DNA of 64,000 bases from Nilaparvata lugens (taxonomy: Eukaryota; Arthropoda; Insecta; Hemiptera; Delphacidae): assembly GCF_014356525.2 (NCBI RefSeq), contig NC_052505.1, positions 19,199,318 to 19,263,317 of the forward strand. The letters are read 5' to 3'. The position numbers and the translations under genes are program-made. Within the stretch, counting starts at the first letter, position 1; the number at the start of each line of letters is the position of its first letter. The notes beneath the pieces are model-generated. The model saw only the letters and a list, made by a program, of their open reading frames with translations, was not told the DNA's origin and ran no database searches. Shown one piece after another: positions 55,617 through 64,000 of this stretch.

Positions 55617-56884
55617 TAAATATAGTTAGTTAAAATATAGCAAAAACTACTGCAGTGTCATTTTCTTTGACCTCAGCAGGTCAGCCAGATAACCAGGGGA
55701 GTTTGGCTTTTCATGAAACTGGATGCGATGATAATAATTGTCTATGTCCTATAATAATATTTAAGAACAGCACCAAATACTTGGGAATAATCATTGATAA
55801 GCATTTGAAATGGAGAGACCATATTTCATATTTATGTTCTAGGTTGAGGAAGACGCTGTATAAGTTTGTTCAACTGAGAAATATTTTTATAGTTGAGCAA
55901 ATTAAAATGGTTTTCTTTGCGCTTGTGCAGTCAGTTGTGCAATATGGTATAATTGGCTGGGGTGGTTGTGGTGTTACCGTTCTTAAGCTTCTTATAGTAC
56001 TGTATAAGAAAATTATTAAAATATGCTTGAAAAAACCGGTTAGATATCCAACAAATTTGCTGTATAAAGAATTTAATGTTCTCAGTATTGAGCACTTGTA
56101 TGATCTTGACCTAGCTAGTTTTGTCTATTCGTGGCCCAATAGATTCCCTATAGCCCCTCATGACGGCTATGTTACTCGTAGACAATCTGAGAGATTTTTG
56201 CTAGAACCACCTTGTAGAACAGCGGCTGCCAGTGCTCATGCAGCGTATTATGGTCCTAGACTTTTAAACCGTCTGTTGCTTGAAGTTTCTGGAGCATCCC
56301 AATGTATACCAATTTGGTATTATTCTTTCACTTTCAAAACTTTTAGACAGTATCTTCGACACTACTTATTAGGGAGACAAAATGAAGACTAATTTTGATT
56401 TACTTCTCAAATCTGTTTGTAAATCTCAATTCTATTCTTAAAATACATATCTTACTTAGTATAACAGAGCAGAACAGAATTTGTTGTTTTATTTTTAAAT
56501 ATTGGTGATCTTTATCTTTTATGTAGAACATATAGTTGAATCTCAATTAGGCCTATACTGATTACAAGAGCAACATTTGTATGAAAATAGCATAAGAGAA
56601 TGGAATTTTCTTTTTTCTTGATATTGTAATGTAAAATTATAAAATCTAATTATGTTATTAATATTACGATGTATATTAGTATCTTATGCTATCCAACATT
56701 CTAGAGATACACCATCCCTCATCACAAGCTTTGCTTAAAGAGGGATGCAACAATATTATTTAGAATATGATATTTTATGTAAATATTCATTATTTTATAA
56801 AGAATTTGTATTTTATGTTTGTAAGTATGAATTGTATATTAATTTTTTGTTGACATTAGTAAATTGAATTGAATTGAATTGAAT
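55617..56884 (+). mobile_element. 5'-truncated non-LTR retrotransposon with open C-terminal ORF
   Basis: An open frame from about 55655 to 56392 (245 codons) carries TKYLGIIIDKHLKWRDHISY and VQSVVQYGIIGWGG, then NLLYKEFNVLSIEHLYDLDL: the conserved segment after the RT in CR1/jockey-group elements. The RT catalytic part is missing. A ~490-bp 3' UTR ends in (TTGAA)n at 56865-56884. The first residues (to about NNCLCP) precede recognisable RT sequence, so the ORF start is arbitrary. Confidence 0.85.
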
Positions 56885-57075
56885 CTGCCCCACGCCAGAC
56901 TGTCAAGGTCCTATGATTGCTACCCCATGAGGACTCTGAAGCAATTTTTGAACGAAATACCACAGAGCGTTGGTGAGTTGGAGATTGCTGGGGGTTTCCG
57001 TCGGCTTCTTCTCTGGGGAAACTACTCAACTTCCCCCTCTATTCTCTAAAAGAGGACGACCTCTTGGAAGAATTT
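56885..57075 (+). pseudogene. C-terminal remnant of another non-LTR ORF
   Basis: After the (TTGAA)n tail the + frame reads YDCYPMRTLKQFLNEIPQS, like the extreme C-terminus of jockey-type ORF2; perhaps the continuation of the remnant at 54690-55140, into which the element at 55617-56884 inserted. Confidence 0.4.
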
Positions 57076-57079
57076 TAAG

Positions 57080-58590
57080 ATGTAGTGAAACTGAAAGTGA
57101 TAGTTGAGCCGCAGAGCCACACAAAAAGTACTATCTAAGGCCATGTAAGTTGGGATTCAATAGATTTCTGTACACATTTATTGTTCTAAATCAATAATCT
57201 AATAAGCACCGAAAAAAACAAATACTTTAGGATTAACTTCTGTAGGAAGTACAATTATCTAAATTAAACTAGATTTTATTCAAAAATGAAATAATGTGAC
57301 CGTAGTAAGTTAACTTACTATAAGTATTGTAATTTAAAAATAGTAAGTTGTCTCCTACCTTATTAATGATATTTTAACACATAATATTTCTATTAGTTTT
57401 GTACGATGTTTCTTTTCCTACAATAACAATAAATGAGGAGAAGGCAAATCTATTTATTTCAATATTATAGTCTTATAATTAACGATTCACGTAGATTGTT
57501 GATGGAAAAATGTCAATAAAGTTTTCAGTTTCTACTTCCACACTCCACAGTAGCTGTCAGACGTCAGAGAGTAAATGAATCATAGATGAGCGAGACTATT
57601 GGAGTACCTAATAGCGATATGTGTCGACGCGGAGTCACCGGAATTTCGGCACCCTCTAAAAGTAGCACATCTATAAGATCTGGTGGCCGAAAAATTTTGC
57701 CGTCGGAAACTTTGACAGCTTTACTACTTACTCGAAGAAAATAGTGGAACGGGATTGAATAAAATGTAATTTTTATTACATATTACATGAACAATTAATT
57801 CAAAAGGCTAACATTTATTTCATCTCGGATTACAGTTTATTTGAACTCAACGTTTTTGTCTTTGGTGTTCATTATCATAAATTACCAAAACATTTGGAAT
57901 AATATCAACATTATATTACCATTAAGTTCCGTTTGCACAGTGCCAGTTTAATGTTGAACGAAATTTTATGTTAAACTGAATTAAATCCATATCAAATTTT
58001 CAGTCATAACATTCTGGTGGCCGCCTGGTGTCTCACTTAGTCACCAGCCCAGACACCAATTTTTATGCATCACTGCTGATGTGGTAGTGCTCTTTATAGC
58101 CTACAGATGCTCTCTGACAAATCGACAAATCACTGGTGAACAAATTGTCAATATCAGCCCTATTTCTATGTCTAACAAGGCCTATGTCATACCTTGATAT
58201 CTTCTTCTTCATCCTTAAAATTAAAAAAATACACACACACTAGTGGGATCGATTACACCATAATACAAAACATTATTCAACACATGATTACAATCATGAT
58301 GGCAGTGTGTGGGTCCCAACCAATGTCTTTGAATCCCTGCCTGACAATCCAAAATAGACGTCGTCGTCCAGAAACTCTGTAATAGGCCTTCAAGCATTTG
58401 GTTACCACTTTCTAAAATGCACCCATTCCAACTACTTCACTCATGCTGGAGCTTGTTGGAGAAGCATATTGTTGAGTTCCAGTATCATACTTGTGATCTC
58501 TGTAGGCACACCCTGGGAATGTCAATTAGCTCTTAATGCCTGGTGTTGTGGTGATGCTCACTTTCAGTCATTATCCCTGGGCAACCCGTT
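57080..58590. other. Stretch without recognisable genes
   Basis: AT-rich with a GC-richer patch at 57540-57740. I see no repeat family shared with the rest of the window and no convincing exon. Upstream non-coding exons of the FAM149-like gene could lie here but I cannot place them. Confidence 0.35.
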
Positions 58591-60394
58591 TTTGCAGCTT
58601 CAGTACATCCACAACCTTAGCTGAATGACCCCCCCCCTCCACAAGAGTAGACCATAGTTAATATGATAGTGGAAGAGGGTGTGATACATCAGGACCAAGT
58701 AAGCCTTTATCACAAGTCCCTGCAGCTTCAGTAACAGGAAACAAACACTGGACAGTCTCTCAGTCACCTGCTGAATGTGGTCAGCCCAGCTTAGTCTTGT
58801 GTCCAAGACGAGCAACTTCACAGGATCTTGATCACCAGGCAGGCTTTGTGACAGACTGCAAATAATATGCTGTGCCTTATTTTCATTAAGCTGGAAGTGG
58901 TGATCTGGAACCAAAGGGTTGACAACTGCAGATGTTCTACTGAAATATCCAACACCTGATGACAGGAAGGATGTATCATCTGCAAACAAGAGTCAAACCA
59001 TTGCTGTCAAAGTCATTATTATGAAGAGGATTGGTCCTAGTATTGAACCTTGAGGCACTCCAAAATTCACAGGGAGTGGAGAGGAAGCTGCCCCACCAAA
59101 AGACACCACCTGTGCCCTCCCAGTCAGGTGAGAGTTCAAGATGAATAGAGAAGAGTCCACAACACCATAGTATTAGAGTTTAATGATCAGAATGTTGAGA
59201 TCAATACAATCAGAGGCTCTGCTCAGGTCACACAGAGTTAGTGACAAAGACTCACCATTCTCAAACACAGATTCCATCTGCTCAGCTACTTGGCATACAG
59301 CATCAACAGTGAACCTCCCCCTTTAAAATCCAAACTGCATGCTGGAAAAGAAATCATGACCCCAAGAAGTCCTCAAGTTGAGGCTTGATAACGATTTTTT
59401 TTTTGTTTCCAAGAATTGGTGTTATTGATATTGGTCTGAAGCTATCTAGACTCTGGATGTAGACCGAAGTCTACAGAAAACGTCTTGAAAGACTTGAAAT
59501 CTTTCAGAAAAAATCTGGGAAGATGCCAGTTTTCAGGCAGTCATTAACTGCTGCAGAGACGAATTTGCAATGGCATCTATCACCTCTTGAAGCATGTAAG
59601 CAGACATGTCATACACATAAGGACTCTTTGAGGGCTTGAAAAATCATATTATCCCCCTGAGGGCTGACAGAGTGGTAGGCCGGAAGAAAGAGAGATGTGC
59701 AAGGGTAGAACACGTGCAGTCACCAGCTCAACATGATCACCAACAACTAGTAGTTTGCTCACAATGTCCTTCACTGACTCAATGAAGAAACGATTGAACA
59801 CATCAGGTCTTGCAAAATTTAGCTGCCTTCTTGACAGGGATCTATTCGAGTTAATCACCTCCCATGCTGCCTTACAGCAATTTGGTGCATTATCAATTTT
59901 TGCTGCGGTTGCAACCTTCCTGCTCTGCTCTATCTCTTTGTTGTGGATAGACTTTGCACGTCGATATCTTTCCATGTCATCCTCACCTCCACCATCACAC
60001 CTGCTCTTCAGAACAAGCATGAGTCTCTTCAGTCTGGTGCAATCATTGGTATACCACTCCTGATTACTACTCATGTGGCTTGGTCCCCCATGGGGTCACT
60101 GAGAGTGATGTGGCTTGGATATCTCTGGAAAAAAATGTTAAATTTCTTATGAAAGTAGGTTAAATAGTTCCTAATCAAACCAGTGTCACTCGAATTTTGC
60201 AGCACAGGATCCCAGGGGGTATCTACCTTAGCATCTCCAAAGTCAATCAAGGTTTCGTGCACATGTTGTGATTGGATATTGTAGTTGGCATGCCAAGAAG
60301 GTGATGTGTGGGCATACCAAGATGCATCAGTTGCAAAGTCTGGTAGCAAAATTTTCAGAGGACTGTCAACATTGCCACAAAGCAAAGCAAGCAT
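58590..60394 (-). pseudogene. Decayed jockey-type non-LTR retrotransposon
   Basis: Reading - strand from 60394: a segment ending KFNIFFQRYPSHITLSD, then EWYTNDCTRLKRLML with KAAWEVINSNRS (linker before the RT), broken RT blocks (about 59400-59000), an intact-looking catalytic region FADDTSF at 58988-58965, then LDTRLSWADHIQQVTERLSS and YHTLFHYHINYGLLLWRG. Several stops and shifts separate these. Opposite-strand ORFs here are shadows. Confidence 0.82.
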
Positions 60395-60639
60395 AAATTT
60401 GATTATAAATGAAAATATTTCATATCATTGAGATTAAAGATTATGAATATGGTAATACTTACTTACTTATTGGTACTTATTCTAGGGTTTTGACTGGGTA
60501 GATCCAGATAGACTGTGTCAGTGAAAATTTCATCTCCGTTGTTGCCTGGTAGACCGCTGGCAGGAAAACCTGGCTCATCCTCCAACTCTGAACAGAGCAT
60601 AGGTAGGTCGCTCTAACAGTTTCCTCCTCATCAATGACC

Positions 60640-61270
60640 TGGAGCTGGTGATATTTTCACTTCTGATGCAATCAGGCAAAGTGGTGGACTGAGTTTTTTC
60701 AATATTGGAAGCATGGTTTGACATTCTCAATAATACCAGTAATATGATTCAATTGCTTATGCAATAATCCACTAGATAAAAAAGTCAGGGCTCACTCCCA
60801 CCCCTCCCTGGGGGTGAGATTAATAGCGCTTCCAAAACTTGCTGGTGATAATAAATATCAATGTTAATTATTGATCATTATCATGCTCCCTTTTGATACT
60901 ATGATTACATCACTTGGTGGCTCCTACATTATGGAGCCACAATAGTGGGCGAGTAACCATATCTCTTCATAGCTTACAGAAAATTCAGCAACAATAGTTG
61001 GTGGAAAAATATAGAGCTATCCACTTTGTATACATGGTATATATGGTAGTTAGTTACAGATACTGTAAGGATAGTAAACTTGGTGCTGAATATTAGAGAT
61101 CTATGTAGCTATAACTTCGCAATCAATTACCCTTGGTAAACTTTTACGGCGAGTAATTGACTTTACAAAAAGTATTTTGTTTATTCAGTACGCTCTCAGA
61201 AAGACTGATATCCCGTTGGCATTGGATACAGACAGACGGATAAAATAATAGAGTGACTAAAAACAGACGG
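60640..61270. other. Stretch without recognisable genes
   Basis: A + strand scrap at 60615-60660 reads FLLINDLELV, perhaps an RT remnant. Just left of it, - strand 60606-60480 has an open frame (GLPGNNGDEIFTDTVYLDL) that I cannot assign. Nothing else stands out. Confidence 0.3.
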
Positions 61271-61279
61271 AAAGAAAGA

Positions 61280-62568
61280 GCAAAGAGAAGAGAGACAGAC
61301 AATCGGCTTCGGTTCTTGAAGTGAGTTGGATTTGGATTTCGTAATTATTATCATAAAGAGATTAGAAATATACCAACAATCAGTGAGATAATTGGTAAGT
61401 TTGGTTGCAAATATTTTAATTTTTTTCTGGTTAAAACATTCATAGGCCTACCAGTGTTGTCCTGTTATATTTTTCCACAATATTCACCTTCAGGTTTTAA
61501 TTTAGGTTAACGTTTGACATTTTTGTATGTTAATGCAAGTTAAAATTGGAGATCTATGACAAAATCTCGTGTAAGTTTTTAGTTTTAATTTAAGATCTTT
61601 TTTTACATGTATTATTAATAAGTGTTAAGATTTTAATCTAGTCATCAAAATAAAACATAACACACTCTATAGGTACCGTGGGCCGCCTATCTCTTGAACA
61701 GGGTGGCTCATCTTGGTATTCAAACTTTTTTTGGATATAACATTTTATTGACCTCTTCCCATAGTGAGGTCTTCGTTATAATAGCAGTTAAGAAAGATGG
61801 GAAAATAGCGTTGCCGATTCTCTACCTTGCTACTGCCTTCTTTAGAGGATAGCTGATACCGGTATTTCTCATGTAATTAACTGTTCATGCTTGTTTGAAA
61901 TGATTGATATTTTATCCGTAAAGGAAATTTATTTCTCAATGAATAAATGATGAATTTTTATAATCTTGATTAGCCTAAATATTTGTTAATTACAGTAATT
62001 ATATTCTTATTTATATTCAAAAATAGCCATAAAGAAAAAAAATACATGTCAAAACCAATACCGTATTTATCCAATGCAGCCATTTAATGTGGAGGTCACT
62101 ATAACATAATCGTGGCAAAGGGTCATTACCCTAAGGTTTTAATTTGATAAGAAAGACCTATTATCACATTAGACTATTATAGATATTTCCGTTTTTGATA
62201 AGATATGACACTTTGTGCGTAGTTGTCCTACTAAGTAAGCAAACCTTTTAGTTTTTGTTTGAATTGATAAATGTCTAACTAAACTTACTAAAGAATTTGT
62301 TTTTTAATTAAAATACTCATTTAACTATCTATTACTATTATGTTTTTATATATTACTTTAAATCAAGTTAAATAGCTTACTCCGATACTGTAAAAAAGTA
62401 CTAAATCTTAGTTAGATTTCAACTTGAAATTCTAGCATAGAGGACATATTTAAATAGGTCCTAATCTTATTGATTATTTTTCTGATATTTAATTTTTTTT
62501 CTAGGTGATAGACAAAATGTCACAATTTGGATCTGGTGGGGTAAAAAATCCACCTTGGGCTAGGCAAG
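61280..62568 (+). CDS. 5' end of an unidentified gene (5' UTR exon and first coding exon)
   Basis: A purine-rich segment about 61260-61394 ends with a strong donor (ATTG/GTAAGT). The next exon is 62505-62568 (acceptor TTTTTTTTCTAG, donor G/GTGAGT), with ATG at 62517 in context ACAAAATG. It encodes MSQFGSGGVKNPPWARQ plus one base. The Pro/Gly-rich start is not enough to name the family. The rest lies beyond the right edge. The intron between is invaded by a family A MITE. The acceptor-side intron sequence is repeated at 63454-64000, so a second copy of this exon may lie just outside the window. Confidence 0.6.
61765..62106. mobile_element. MITE family A, long subtype, diverged
   Basis: Ends CATAGTGAGGTCTTCGTTATA and TTAATGTGGAGGTCACTATA; interior has GATACCGGTATTTCTCATGT and TGTTCATGCTTGTTTG. 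In intron 1 of the gene at 61280-62568. Confidence 0.8.
61938..62484. repeat. Direct duplication, left copy
   Basis: Near-identical to 63454-64000 (offset 1516 bp). By eye I see a single difference (ACAGTAATTA versus ACAGTTATTA). It starts within the family A MITE and runs to 20 bp before the coding-exon acceptor. Confidence 0.93.
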
Positions 62569-63453
62569 GTGAGTGATCTGATACATTATTTTCAGTACCG
62601 ACAGCCATCTTGATCATAGTACTGTGTTAAGTTGCCATCATGTGTTAAGTAGTGTTTTGTCTTATGACGCCATTGATCCCAGAACTGTGGTTAAAGGTTG
62701 TAGAAGAAGGTATAAATTACGGTAGGCTACCTATCATGAAGACGTGCCAAACTGTTAAAAATACTAATGAAAGAAATCAAATCAGAGGTGGCTAGTAAAT
62801 TTCACCCTAATTTTCATAAGTAAATATTGAAGCTTGACTCTGTCTTTATAACCTGATTAGTAATAATATTATGAAAAATTGTATTATAATAGCAGAAACT
62901 GATGTTGACTAAAGAATCAAGAATGTTATTGGCTATAAAACAAATTACAAAAATTTAAGAAATAGGCTTTGTCAATAATAGACCTATATCATCTCATGTA
63001 CATGAATAGATCACATCTTACTATAGAATTAAAGTAATCACAGTACACCACATAGCAATCACTTAGAAATATTATAGAATCAATAGATCACATCTTAATA
63101 TATAAATAAACATTAACAAATTTAGGTACTCGTTGATAGAATAAATATCTTCATACAAGCCAATTACCAACAGCAATACAGGAAGTTCTTAAGGGTAACT
63201 GCTTGACATTCTCTGGTAAATTAAACATACATATTTGTATGGACTAAATGCGAAGACTGAAGAATGCTAATAGCTCATATCAGGCTAAAGCCAGGCTCAC
63301 ATTTTTTTAGAATTAATATTGGATCTACATATTATGTAGAGATATCAAGTAAGTAGGCTACCATTAGTGGCGGCTCGTGTAGCCTAAATATAGTTTGAGG
63401 TTGCAGATATCAATCCCAACTTTCATAGTAAATAAGAAAGCAATAAATTGGGA

Positions 63454-64000
63454 AATGAATAAATGATGAATTTTTATAATCTTGATTAGCCTAAATATTT
63501 GTTAATTACAGTTATTATATTCTTATTTATATTCAAAAATAGCCATAAAGAAAAAAAATACATGTCAAAACCAATACCGTATTTATCCAATGCAGCCATT
63601 TAATGTGGAGGTCACTATAACATAATCGTGGCAAAGGGTCATTACCCTAAGGTTTTAATTTGATAAGAAAGACCTATTATCACATTAGACTATTATAGAT
63701 ATTTCCGTTTTTGATAAGATATGACACTTTGTGCGTAGTTGTCCTACTAAGTAAGCAAACCTTTTAGTTTTTGTTTGAATTGATAAATGTCTAACTAAAC
63801 TTACTAAAGAATTTGTTTTTTAATTAAAATACTCATTTAACTATCTATTACTATTATGTTTTTATATATTACTTTAAATCAAGTTAAATAGCTTACTCCG
63901 ATACTGTAAAAAAGTACTAAATCTTAGTTAGATTTCAACTTGAAATTCTAGCATAGAGGACATATTTAAATAGGTCCTAATCTTATTGATTATTTTTCTG
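63454..64000. repeat. Direct duplication, right copy (cut by window end)
   Basis: Second copy of 61938-62484. Its left border falls inside the MITE interior rather than at a MITE end, so this is a segmental tandem duplication, not a transposition. Between the exon at 62568 and this copy I see no other gene. Confidence 0.93.

Overview
AT-rich, intron-rich, repeat-dense insect DNA. Several repeats here look to me like elements abundant in delphacid planthoppers, so a planthopper such as Nilaparvata lugens is the most likely source. That assignment rests on recollection plus gene structure and was not checked against a database. There is no bacterial-style gene organisation.

Two host genes can be assembled exon by exon. 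(1) A complete cathepsin B-like cysteine protease lies on the + strand, with six coding exons between 16513 and 29051. Splice phases all agree and give 338 residues with signal peptide, propeptide, catalytic Cys/His/Asn and the two-histidine occluding loop. (2) A FAM149 (DUF3719)-like gene lies on the - strand from 53515 down to 31339, with nine recognised exons including a 32-nt microexon; one junction (exon 7 to 8) is unresolved. Three weaker candidates are a - strand first exon at 8411-8500, the 3' end of an unknown + strand gene at 34914-35278 inside a FAM149 intron, and the 5' end of an unknown + strand gene at 61280-62568 that runs off the window.

Layout: 1-8 kb holds MITEs, tandem duplications and microsatellites. 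8.4-9.1 kb has a GC-richer candidate first exon with upstream tandem repeats. 9.3-15.5 kb holds foldback elements, a decayed retrotransposon and MITEs. 15.7-29.1 kb is the cathepsin B gene, with introns full of hairpin elements, a SINE and duplications. 29.3-30.5 kb is a nest of MITEs. 31.3-53.5 kb is the FAM149-like gene, whose introns hold a 5'-truncated RTE-like LINE with a long intact ORF, a mariner-like element, a Penelope-like element with a hammerhead ribozyme-like motif, a 183-bp satellite, and an inverted pair of ~0.9-kb repeats around the microexon. 53.7-60.6 kb holds decayed non-LTR retrotransposons broken up by MITEs. 61-64 kb holds the start of another gene and a near-identical ~1.5-kb direct duplication.

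The most interesting signals are: a recurring hairpin-element motif resembling a hammerhead ribozyme core, with covarying stem II, at about eight loci; a tandem copy of the FAM149 exon-6 splice acceptor; a FAM149 3'-end fragment captured inside a MITE; and the likely duplication of a coding start exon at the right edge.
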